A stretch of 64,000 nucleotides of DNA from Ostrinia nubilalis (lineage: Eukaryota; Arthropoda; Insecta; Lepidoptera; Crambidae), in contig NC_087092.1 in NCBI RefSeq assembly GCF_963855985.1, positions 18,166,001 to 18,230,000 on the forward strand. The letters run 5' to 3'. The notes beneath the pieces are model-generated. The model saw only the letters and a program-made list of their open reading frames with translations, was not told where the DNA came from and ran no database searches. The position numbers were made by a program, and so were the translations under genes. Shown here piece after piece: positions 32,201 through 43,400 of this stretch (the first letter of the stretch is position 1; every line of letters begins with the position of its first letter).

Positions 32201-35200
32201 GAAACAGTGGGAAAACTTTTTCCATCAGTGGCCTAAAAACGTAAAATTTTAGGGTAAATTATTATTTACCCTTCGCGTAATTACGCCAGCGAAGTGCGTA
32301 AAAGTGTTTTGAACAAAGAGACAAAGACATGTCTGACACCTATTTGTTCGTGTGTCGGATTGGATTGAAGCCCTTCGCGGAACACAGACGCCTGCGGCTG
32401 TAATTTGCCCTCCGTATTTCATACTCCATCGGGTTTTGCGTTAAAACTTGGTTTTCATCTTTTGATGACATATCATTATTATAATATTCAGAATTTCAGA
32501 GATAGGTTCAGAATGTATGGTTCCTTTAGCTAAAAAATTAATCGTAAGTCCTTATCAATTCAGGTTCATTAAAATCTTTTCTTTTCGTTTCCAACGCTCA
32601 TAGTCTACCAGTAACAGCATTTTGACAGATCATTAACCACATAATAGCGGCAGCACTCTTTATGCCACGCTCGGTGCCGTGGGAAAGCGTAATAGCGTGC
32701 AGTGCCCTTATTGTTAATGCGATAATCTTCGCTGAGATTAACGGCCAGGTGCTCGACGAGCGCGCGCCGAACAATCGCGAGTAATTTTCCAGTTGCGGCA
32801 AATAATTACAGCGAACAATGGATGGTGTTTGCGCGAATTATGCCTCGCATGCACTCGGCATTGCAACGAGGGGAACAGCTAGTTCTACTAGCAAGTGTTA
32901 AAGGATTTTATCAGATTTGAAAAGTCTCTTATAAAAGTGATAGAAAATTCTCTATGAAGCAGATACATTATTATTCAACACCGCCGCTACGTAGTAAGCT
33001 ACGTCACAGCCAGTGCACAAAGAGAAATGTAAGTAATCCTGGTCATGACTAACATTAGTTGCTTCAAGTTTTAGGCACGACACTTCTAATGAACCCAATA
33101 ACAAGTACCTACATTACGTAAGAAGAATCGTATGTATTTATACATATAAATGAAAAACTTCAGTTATAAAAGGAAGCCTGCTTGCATAAAATAATACTGT
33201 TCGTTCTCGATGAGCTATGAAAAGGTGTTTTTCTGTTGACATAGGACTGGGACTAACGTACCGGATAGACTTGCCTTCCATATGGATGGATATGCTCGAG
33301 GATGATGCGGAAGTACAATGTTTTTGTTTCTTTTGTCCTGTCAAGTATGTAGGTGAAGGATTTCTTCCGTGTTGATGATCCAAAGAGAGTACCGGTCAAT
33401 TTGAAGACTTCTTTTTTGTTCTGTAATCATTGTTTAAAGTTAATTTTTATTTCTAAATCTGATAATTTTTCCTAGTTACTGAAACATAAGCTGAAAAATT
33501 AATATCGGTGAACCTAAAAAAATAGGATCGGTTAAAAATAGGCAATAGGATATTTTTAGACATTCCCTTTGAACTTTTAGTACTTTGACAACGAACTCTT
33601 TGATCAAAGGGTGATTGATATATATTTTTAATGGCCTGATGATATTTTTTTTATTAAAGGCCATCAACCTTTTTTAACATTTTAATTAACAAACTACGGT
33701 ACATTATACGTAACATGATAACTTCAAGGACGTCCTCTTTAACTCGAAAGGACTGACAGCGCCAACGTTTTACGATTACCTATGGTTGAAATATATTTAT
33801 AAAAAGCTAATTTATTATTATTGTGTAGTTTTTCTATATTATTATGTATTGTTGATAAATACAACCTGAAATTATGATTATCAGCCACACCTAATTATTT
33901 TTCATTTTAGTTTCAAACTTTAAACTCTATTAAAGTCTTAAATTTTTGTAACTCCTCGCAGCCATTCTGTGTCGCGTCCACTATTCTGAAAAACTAATTA
34001 CGGACGTTTTTCACAAAGCCCAGACACCAATTAGGCCAGATTTATAGACGGAGCTCCAGTCTGCTCGATACACTGCTCAAATTAAGCAGATTTTTTGCTA
34101 ATATTTAAAACTTTCCTCCGTTGCATTACGGTCCGTTTTTCAACAGCGCCGACAAGAAGGTTTCTTCGGAATAGATTGTTATGTATCCGATCTCAATGAG
34201 ATGGTAAATACTTGATAGTGTAGTGATTATCGGCCGTCGCGTAATAGCCCATTGTTCCTCGGCCTTGGCCGAATAGTGAATTTGTAGCCGATTGAAATTC
34301 TAATTTTCTGGAACCAACTTAACTTGTTCTCAGATACAGTTTGAAATGAATAGAAATGAAAATTGTTTTACAGAATCCATTGGAAAAATAACGGCGACTG
34401 GAATTTAATCGCGAATGAAATATCAACTTGTCTCTACGTACTTATAACTACATAAACTTCAAATTTTTTACAAAAAAGGTGATGTTTTTTGAACCTCGTA
34501 TTTACTTAAAATTTAAGACTAAGTCTTAGATGGATAATAAATTAATAAATATACATACCTTTATAATATTTACACTGTTTCTTCTGAGTTATATTAAACA
34601 AGTAAAAGTAGAACGTAAGCCTATTATTTCCATATTTCAAATATTCACCGGACATAAATTCCTCTAACCTCTCAAAAAGTACCTAAGTTTATCCTATTGT
34701 TGCGAGTTTTCCCCGCGGTGTCGTGTCGGGCAGACAAAAATAAAACTCCCATCATAAAAGTACACGGTTGTCGGTTATAGATCGTTTCATCCACGAAGAC
34801 GCGCCCCACCATTCTTTCGCTAATGATTGTTATCGGTACATTCTAAATTATCCATGATGCACAAGAACACTACAAATACAATAATGACGCTCGGATTGCT
34901 CGGATCAAACTCCCCGCACCCCGCACTTCCCTCGACTAAAAATTGGTGGGACGCGTCTTTGTGGATGAAACGATCTATATTCGCTGTAGTTTCGATTAAC
35001 ATCATATACCCGAGCGGCCCTAATAATTGGTCCGCGCGTCAAAGCGGAGGCCGTCGCTCGTAAAATTGCAATTTTGTGCGGAACCGCGACTCGACACGCT
35101 CGGCGCACACACAGTGGCCGATGAGCGTAGCGTGTATTAAATTAAAAGCGGGAAATAAAAATTAAATAAAGTATCCTGAAATCACGAAAACGTGCAATGG

Positions 35201-35240
35201 ACGTTTTCGTCATCGTACGCTCAGAAGATAAAACATTCAA
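26240..35240. other. Nine kilobases with no recognised gene or mobile element
   Basis: I found no coding exon, LINE, MITE or Helitron-like text that I could support. Open frames are short (at most 105 codons) and unlike known families. GC-richer, less repetitive patches stand out at about 28150-28400, 29620-29780, 31150-31440 and 32640-32860. The patch at 29620 starts with a TATA-like TTTATATACACC. These could be regulatory DNA or untranslated exons, but nothing in the sequence proves it. Confidence 0.4.
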
Positions 35241-35254
35241 TCGTCAATAAAATC

Positions 35255-35420
35255 AAATCAAAAATATTTATTCAGTTTAGACCACAAGTGGTACTTATGA
35301 ACGTCAAAATATAGTAAATAATAAAAAAGAAAAGGTAGCCTTGGGGCACTTTACATGTCTCCTTATCTTTTGGGCCCTACCAGTAAAACAATAATACTCT
35401 TTTAATTTCATGTATTTTGT
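35255..35420 (-). mobile_element. LINE 3' end fragment
   Basis: On the minus strand the text 'GGTAGGGCCCAAAAGATAAG', then 'GTACCACTTGTGGTCTAAAC' and an 'AATAAATATTTTTGATTTG' tail resembles the 3' untranslated end of lepidopteran Jockey-like LINEs, including the simple-sequence tail. No coding part is left. Confidence 0.5.
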
Positions 35421-35429
35421 GTGGTGGAA

Positions 35430-37255
35430 TAACGTAGTATAAAAAAACATTGGATCGTGTAGGTAATAGAATTGTAAATCAAGTGGAAAATGTTGATCGA
35501 TTCACTAAAAAAATGAACACTCAGTATTGGCACGTTATTACTTTGCAGAATTTGATCTAGAAAATCGATAATATTGTTATTATTTTTGAAATCCCTATGA
35601 TTGATTTTTGTCTAGGACAAATAATACATTTTCAAAATTTTTTGATGCTGCTTTAGTTTCTGTTTCTAACGATCAGAGATTCAATTTACTTTTTACCATT
35701 TCTTTCAAATTTTACTGTTCATGTTGTTGGTAGCACTAGTATACACATACATATTGATCGTATACGATTCCTACGAAAGCACATGTCGTTGATCACTCAC
35801 GCCGCAAGACGTATGTTTCTATTTCCGCGCGCCCATGCATATTGAGGAGCATGCAAGTTGCCACGGCCCCACCATCCGCTGCATTCCTAATGCGCCTCAT
35901 TAGCCATGCCGCTGGCCTAGCAAGGGTCAGGAAGTAGAGGGTATTTGAATACCAAGAACAAATTAATGTACACTACGAACTCAACATTGATTTTCATGCC
36001 ACAAGCTGTTTGTTGACCTACAGATTCATCATTGCCATGTTCATAATAATAATCCAGACATTTTCAGAGTCAAAACCTGAAAAGGTGAAAAGGTTTCGAG
36101 TTTGATTTCAGATGCTCGTCAATCGTCATCTACCCTTTTTTTACGAAACCCATGAAGCGGGATAATTTTTAAACCACTTATTTTCCTAGACGTTTTAAAA
36201 TGCGAAATAACATTTGGAGCAATTACTGTATTTTCAGATTTTTCATGTTTTACTTACACACATGCGATATACCATCGAGAAGTCCTCAGTAACAACCTGG
36301 GTTTGTAATCCTGGAGGAATTTAATTCGGTTGCTTGCGCCGAGTGATATCCATACGGTGCCGGCTACGGTGGTGATGGCACAAGTCAAAACAATAAGACA
36401 GATGCTTGATGCAAAAAATTATTCCATTTAGTAAAAAAATATGCTTTAGTCCCCAAAGGCTTTGCTGACTCAGCCGCAAATGTCGCAACCCTCTAACCAA
36501 ATGCTAATCTTATTTCAAGAATGAAAAGAAATACGAAAAAGAAACTTTTACTCGTACTTATTTGGTACCAAAATATGTTACTTAACTTAGTAAATTTAAT
36601 TTAGGTTCTCGTTGTCGATTGTTGCTACAAGCTGTATATTCCATCCGCGCCTCTACCTATACTACTTATAACTGTTCTAGCATTGCGGCAGGAAAAGCCT
36701 CAGTTTCAAAATAGAGTTGAAGGCCCTATGGTTGTTTTATTAATGCTTAAACCTCCTCAGCAAACACTTGCTCTATACTAGCTTGCTCTACACTTACTAC
36801 TTATCTCCGCAAACGCTTTCTCTCATGTCTTGACAGCTCTCCGATATTATGTAGCACTAACCGAACCGTAGTGTAAACGCGCACGTCCCGCTCCCGTGAC
36901 TAGTTATTGCTCGTCCGCTCCTCGTGAAATACTGCCGCATCCATCCAGCATGAGCCATGAATCTAGCATATGTCATAAATCCCCTTTGAGCATGCATTCC
37001 ATTATGCGGACGCCTAGTCGGTTCCGTGAGGACGGGCTTGCATCTATGGTCTTAGTAATCAACCGTCTCACAATAGCCTTCTGTAGCAGTCCATTTATAA
37101 TTGTACTTCGAAATATTTACGCAACCTTTTTGCTATTAAGTGTAGTAAATATTTTAGGATTTCATTTAGGATTTGACATAAAATTAGGAATAATTTATGA
37201 TTTAAGTTGCACAATCATATTTTATCTTGAATTTAGATTTTACCCAGGTAGAACA
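35430..37255. other. No gene seen
   Basis: A 123-codon open frame at 36896-37267 has no domain that I recognise. A GC-rich patch lies at about 35790-35935. No repeat was recognised. Confidence 0.4.
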
Positions 37256-37261
37256 GTATTT

Positions 37262-37360
37262 TTGTAAATCTTAGGGGTCGAATTTTGCAAAATCCCGTCC
37301 TAGTGAGCACTTAAGTTCTAAAAGGAACCCCCATGCAAAATTTGAGACTCGTGCTATTTT
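37262..37360 (-). mobile_element. Helitron-like (Lep1-type) fragment
   Basis: The minus strand reads 'GAGTCTCAAATTTTGCATGG', then 'GGGGTTCCTTTTAGAAC' and 'CTCACTAGGACGGGATTTTG', matching the middle of the copy at 22445-22619. Both termini are missing. Confidence 0.55.
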
Positions 37361-37588
37361 CTAATCATCTTTTACATAAGCCGTTTATTTGGCAGTATGT
37401 AAAGAACATGGCTGGAAACTATCACATGGTAGCCGCCTCATTTGCAGTTACCGGTCGCGCGGAAGGAACGCGTCGTTCAGGGCGAAGTAATGCCGGTTAG
37501 CCACGATTCGCATTCACGCTCCACTTCGGAAATAACTAGGAGATTTTGTGTTACCTCTTTAGAGAAATGTTTTAACTATAGGAACTGT

Positions 37589-38030
37589 GGCCTAATTCAC
37601 GTATTTTGACACAGTCAAAATCTCCTTGACGTTTAGAAGTCGTCCTATTGAAAAACAGTCCTATTAAATCCGTATTCACGTGTCATTTCGATAGAACGAT
37701 TACTCGATAGGATCGCAACATTCGCAACTCAGCGACTTGTCATTTGACGTTTAATCACTTGAACCAAACTAAAAAAATAGGAATAGGTGAATACCGCGAA
37801 GGCAACGATTAAATTCGCATCAAAACGAAATCGAAACAAAATCGGGCGATTCTTCTCTTCTTCTTTTCTTTTCGTGTCGACAACAAACCTACACAGTGTC
37901 AGCCCAAAACTCCGCCACAAGAGTGGCGTTGTCACGAGATCGAATCGGGCGATTAACACGAGATTACGAAAAATGACTCTAGCGATCAAATCGCTTGCAG
38001 GTCGTTGAAGTTTTGTTACGTGAATAGGGC
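37589..38030. mobile_element. Putative MITE with GGCCTAATTCACGTA ends
   Basis: The left GGCCTAATTCACGTATTTTG is matched in inverse by the right CGTAACAAAAC...-type end finishing CGTGAATAGGGC. A further ATTCACGTG occurs internally near 37674. The interior has no protein-like frame. Confidence 0.5.
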
Positions 38031-38239
38031 TACTGGTAGGTAGCTAAATGCGCTGACAGCAAAAATTGTCACTAAAGCTATCAAAAACCATGAAAATAAT
38101 AAAAAAGATATCGAAAAGTAATAAATACTTAGACTATTATAAAAAAAGGTCGGTCCTTTTATCGGTTTATCGGGCTTAACTTTTGATTTATAGTCTCTAT
38201 CTCTAAATATTATTATATTCGGTATGGTATATTGTATAT

Positions 38240-38325
38240 GTAGACTAAGAGCTACTTAAAAGAAGTTGTACCAAACCCTGTAATGATAAAACTTGTAACT
38301 TCAATAAAGGAATTTATTATTATTA
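38240..38325 (+). mobile_element. LINE 3' tail fragment
   Basis: 'ACCAAACCCTGTAATGATAA' followed by 'CTTCAATAAAGGAATTTATT' and ATT repeats has the form of a LINE 3' untranslated end with its simple-sequence tail. The body is absent and the family cannot be named. Confidence 0.4.
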
Positions 38326-38467
38326 TGTTTGTACGCTTTGGAGCTCACGGGTCAAAAGTGGCCCGGTCCTTTATAAGGCTTGCGTGGGGATACAGATCCA
38401 ACACGTAGAGGCCGTTTTAAGCGCAAAATAATCGACAAAAGTGAAATTATTATTATTATTATTATTA

Positions 38468-38801
38468 AGAGCTAGTGAACGCCAAACCTTCGTCATTTTA
38501 TAAAAGCTGAAAGTTTGTCAGCGTATGCTCCCAATATAGGTTAGAATGCTGGTGAATCATGAAGTTTGGGTCAGAACCCATCATATCAAAAAATCTGATT
38601 TTTATGCATAATATTTGGACAATGATTAGAAGTTGTTTCCACATCAGCTTTGACAGTTCCAACTCCTTGCCAGTCAGTTTTTTAGGATAGCTGCCAAAGC
38701 CACGATTACCCAAACTGCATGATTCACCAGCATTCTAACCTATATTTGGAGCATACGCTGACAAACTTTCAGCTGACGTAGGTCTGGCGTTCACTAGCTC
38801 T
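38468..38801. mobile_element. TA-flanked MITE with long inverted ends
   Basis: Ends AGAGCTAGTGAACGCC and its inverted copy are flanked by TA at 38466-38467 and 38802-38803. The arms stay alike for about 90 bp (GAAAGTTTGTCAGCGTATGC, GGTTAGAATGCTGGTGAATC), with a 15-bp gap in the right arm. The centre has no coding frame. It sits in a (TTA)n run, which supplies the TA target. Tc1/mariner-type is the likely class. Confidence 0.75.
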
Positions 38802-38819
38802 TAGTCTAGTAATAAATTA

Positions 38820-40159
38820 TGTATGTATTACTACAACCTTTGAAGTAAACATACTTCAAGCTATAAAGTTTGCAACTTTGAGTTCTCGCAACTATGTAAG
38901 TAAAAGTGGTAAAAGCTACCCCGAAAGTTTGCTGGCCACCCGAGCCTGATGATAACTTCGTAAGCCATATTAGATAAGCTCAGAAGTTTCGCGACCTGAG
39001 ACCCAAAGCTCGACCTTTGAGATCGGGATATTATTTCATGTATAATTTTATAGTTATTACGCCTCTATGGATGTAGTTTGAACCAATTTTGTCAGAAAAT
39101 AAATGGAACCCACGTCCTGTTATTGAACCACGACCACGTGCACCACGAGCCATCATAGGCTCATAAAGTCTGAATTTTGGATTCTCTTGTTAGATTGTTG
39201 ATTCATTAAATATTTCTTTTCGAATAATGAGGCCGCTTACCAACCGGGCGATGTGGAAATCATTGGGGGATGCCTATGTTCAGCATTGGAAGTCCTGTGG
39301 CTGAAATGATGATGATGAATGAGGTTGATCCATTTATGCCACAATTACGATCAATCTGTGAACAAATACAACATAGCTTTTATATTATTGGGACAGAATT
39401 CAAAATATTCACGGTCTAATACTACTCTAATACAAATGCGTAGACCCAGAACCATAAAAAAAAATTGATACGTGTACGAATGTGATGCGTATGGACTTTT
39501 ATTAGTTTTGTACCTCAAACTGTATTATTGTCAATGAATGGCAGCCTCTATGCCAGCTCAATCCATAAAAAGGTTATACGTGAACCAATTACATAAATCT
39601 ATCCCATTCAGGACAAGGGAGCCTGACCCAAACTTTTCAATGTCACGGTAATCCATTAGATTGAATGTCGGGTAGTTTCACGGCGATTCAATAGGCCCGG
39701 CCATAATTATATTAGCTATTGAAACTCGGGCAATGTAAACAAATCCAGGAGACAAAGACCTTTTGCGAAGTCCGTTCCCGATGTCATCCGATACGAATAT
39801 GAAATGGATTTGGAGTTCACTAGAACGAAATGTGAGACAAATAAATAGACACTAGTACAGAATCGAGAATAATTTTGTACCTAAACCATTATTCTGCTTT
39901 TAGCCTAAAGTGCGAAGTCCTAAAACGCTGACCAGGAATAACTCTCACTGGAAATTTTGTCGCACTCGGACCACCACAATGGAAACATGCTCTAATACCG
40001 TTAAGGCTTTGTTCTCGCACTTCGCGTTCACGAGACACTTTGTAGGCAGTCAAATTTATTGGTATGACATCCCTTTTGTCGCGATCATCTTTGTTGTCGT
40101 AGTGGAGTGCTAGGAGAGGCAATTCCGGGCCAGAAACTAACAAAGGCATAGCTATGTGT
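38820..40159. other. Mostly unclassified; RTE 3' end inside
   Basis: Apart from the RTE fragment at 39228-39318, I see no gene or repeat. The open frame at 39889-40194 (minus) partly lies in the copia LTR and is not a gene. Confidence 0.4.
39228..39318 (+). mobile_element. RTE-type LINE, 3' end with GATGAT tail
   Basis: The text 'CGATGTGGAAATCATTGGGG' followed by 'CAGCATTGGAAGTCCTGTGG' and CTGAAATGATGATGATG encodes a degraded MWKSLG...QHW end of an RTE protein. The GATGAT tail matches the copy at 61650-61817 and differs from the GAACGAAC-tailed copies, so two subfamilies are present. Confidence 0.65.
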
Positions 40160-40164
40160 ACTAG

Positions 40165-40332
40165 TGTTGGAGTAAAACGCAAACCACAGAGCACTGACGC
40201 AAACAGCAGCGCCCCCTAGAAGTCTCTCCTCTCTCTGTGCTCTGACGTATCGTTTATCGGTCGAATGATTTGTAATATTAGTTAAAAATAAAAGTCTATT
40301 TATCTAAATCAGTGCTTTAATTTATAACAACA
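40165..40332 (+). repeat. Copia 5' LTR
   Basis: It runs TGTTGGAG...TAACAACA, the usual TG...CA limits. A polyadenylation-type AATAAA lies at 40287-40292. It would hold the promoter for the genomic transcript, though I cannot place a start site. At 168 bp it is short for an LTR. Confidence 0.93.
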
Positions 40333-40346
40333 GGTTATGGGCCGTC
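40333..40346 (+). other. Copia primer-binding site
   Basis: GGTTATGGGC directly follows the 5' LTR. This is complementary to the anticodon-arm region of initiator tRNA-Met, not to a tRNA 3' end, which is the priming mode known for Drosophila copia. Complementarity weakens after about 11 bases. Confidence 0.7.
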
Positions 40347-40483
40347 CCATCCTGCAATAGTTTCAGTAAGAATTTAGTAAATAGTAAAGTAAAGTAAAGT
40401 TCAGTAACATAACCTCACAGACCGCGTGCAGCACATTTTCTCTTTCAGCAATTTCAGATTATATTGCTATAAAGTCAATAAAT

Positions 40484-43400
40484 ATGGCTTCGAACACCTT
40501 GTCCATACAAAAGCTAACTGGAAGAGATAATTTTTCGACGTGGAAATTCGCAATGGAAGCGTATCTACAACATGAAGAACTGTGGGAGTGTATAACCTCC
40601 GTGGACTCTGTAGACACGAAGAAAGACATCAAAGCTAAGTCCAAGATTATACTTTCAATAGACCCACAGCTCTATGTGCATGTTCAAGACGCCACGACTG
40701 CGAAAATGGTATGGGACAAGTTATCTAAAGCATTTGAAGACTCGGGCCTACTCCGTAAAGTTGGTCTTTTAAGAGATCTAATAAATACAAATCTCAGTTC
40801 AAGTTTAAATGTAGAAGATTACATCAATAAAATAATGTCAGCAGCACACAAGTTGAGAGCCATAGGCTTCGGAGTTGATGATGAGTGGCTTGGCACTTTA
40901 ATGCTGGCCGGCCTCCCCGAAGAGTACAAGCCTATGATTATGGGGATTGAGAGCTGTGGAATAAAGATTAGTGCCGATCTGATTAAAACCAAATTGCTAC
41001 AAGAAGTTAAATCAGATACTACTACTGCTTTTTATGTCAAATCTAGTAATTACTCTCGACCCAATCAGCCTAAAGGACCCCGATGTTTTAACTGTAATAA
41101 ACATGGTCATGTTAGCAAATATTGTTGGTTTAAAAATAAAAAAAAGGAGGAAAATGAAGATACAAAGAATAGTTTTGTTGCTGCTTTCTCTGCTTCTTTA
41201 CTGAATGACAGCACCAACTGGTATGTGGATTCAGGGGCATCTGCTCACATGACAATGCATGGCCACTGGCTTGAGAATGAAAAAGCACCATCTGTAAATA
41301 CCATCAGAATTGCTGACAATACAGTACTTCGTGTTCAGAGCTGTGGTACAGTCACTATTCAAGTCAAGAATGAAGACACTGGGACTGTGGACTGCATTCA
41401 AGTGAATGATGTTTTATATGTGCCGGGTCTATCCACAAATTTGCTGTCAGTGAGCAAAATAATTTCCAATGGAAACCGAGTTGAGTTTAATGAAAATGGA
41501 TGTGCAGTAACAAACAAGGAAGGAAATGTAGTGGCCAATGCGGAACTAGTGAATAATACATACAAATTATTAACATGCAACAGTGGAAGGGCTATGTCTG
41601 TCATAGCTGAAGACAGGTACATATGGCACCAACGACTCGGACATCTCAACTTCAATGATTTGAAGAAGATCCCCAATTGTACTCTGGGTGTGAAACTATC
41701 TCAAGACAATAAAGATGTGACATGTACTCCATGTCTGCAAGCCAAGCTGACCAGACAACCATTCAAGCATGAAGGTTCCCGAGCATCAAAATTATTGGAG
41801 TTAATCCACAGCGATGTATGTGGGCCAATGGAGAACCAGTCTATCGGAGGCGCAAGGTACTTTTTAACATTTATTGACGATTATTCCAAAAAGGTGTTTG
41901 TCTATTTTTTGAAGCAAAAATCAGAGGTTTTTGAGAAATTTATAGAATTCAAAAATAAAGTTGAAAATGAATTGGACTGTAAAATTAAAACATTAAGAAG
42001 TGACAATGGGACAGAATACAAAAATCATAAGTTTGATAAATGTCTGAAGCATTTTGGTATAAAACATGAGACAAGTACTCCATACACACCTGAACAAAAC
42101 GGTGTAAGTGAAAGAATGAACCGTACTTTAGTTGAAAAGGCTAAGTGTATGATATTCAATGCCTCTTTGCAGAAGGAGTATTGGGCAGAAGCAATAGCAA
42201 CTGCTGCCTACATCGTCAACCGTTCGCCAAATCGATCACTGCCACATGTCACTCCTGAAGAGCGTTGGACTGGATGCAAGCCTGACCTCAGCCACCTGAA
42301 AATATTTGGATGCCGAGCAATGGTACATATACCAAAGGAAAAACGTCAGAAATTAGATCCCAAATCTCGTGAGTTGATTTTTATTGGATACAGTGACTGC
42401 ACCAAAGGTTATCGCTTCATTGACAAGAAAAGTAAACAAGTTGTGATGAGTAGAGATGCAGTATTTCTTGAAAACAGTATAAGCCAGAATGTTTGCGAAT
42501 CTCATAATTCTAAAATATTGAATGAAAATGAAAACACACATAAGGCAGAAATAAATCAGAGGAATGATTGTCATGAGTCTAATAGTACACATATTCAAGT
42601 TGAACCTGAAAATAATTCTAACAATGCAGAATTGAATAATGAAACAAGATATAATGACTCAGATTCAAGCACATACGAAGACCTGGAAGATGAGAGTTAC
42701 ATACCTTCAGATAGTTTGAGTTCTCCAGAAAGTACATACCATGTAAACCTAAGACCCCGTCGACAAAACCTGCAAGAAAATTTACAACATGAGGATGAAA
42801 GTAATGATACAGAACTTAATTCATTCTTATGTTCTAACTCTGAGTCTACCATGAGTCTTTTAGATAATGAGCCACAAAGTCACATTGAAGCACTAAATGG
42901 AGAAGATTCTAACCTGTGGAAAATGGCTATGGATACTGAATATCAATCATTACTAGATAATAACACCTGGACAGTAGTAGACTTACCTGCAGGCAAAAAG
43001 TTAATACCATGCAAATGGGTTTTCAAAACTAAGCGAAATGATGTTGGAGAAATAGTAAGATACAAAGCCCGTCTTGTCATCAAGGGGTTTAAACAAACAA
43101 AAGGTATTGATTATCACGATGTTTATGCTCCTGTGGTCCGCTTGACTTCATTAAGATACTTGTTTGGCTTAGCAACAAAATACAGACTGGAAATCCATCA
43201 AATGGATGCTATTACAGCTTTTCTACAGGGAGATGTTGAAGAGGAAATATTCATGTCGCCGCCGCCTTGTTATGAAGTCGAAAACAAAGTGTGCAGACTT
43301 AACAAAGCTCTGTATGGCTTAAAACAAGCCAGTCGTCAATGGAACAAAAAGCTCAACGCTGCACTATTGGAGATTGGATTGAAAAGATCAATTATGGATC

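Noticed and set aside
36896..37267. 123-codon open frame as a gene
   Set aside because: No recognisable family; its 3' end runs to the edge of a Helitron-like fragment.
39889..40194. 101-codon minus-strand frame at the left copia border
   Set aside because: Spans the junction of flanking DNA and LTR; the same short peptide start recurs at the 3' LTR, so it is an LTR by-product.
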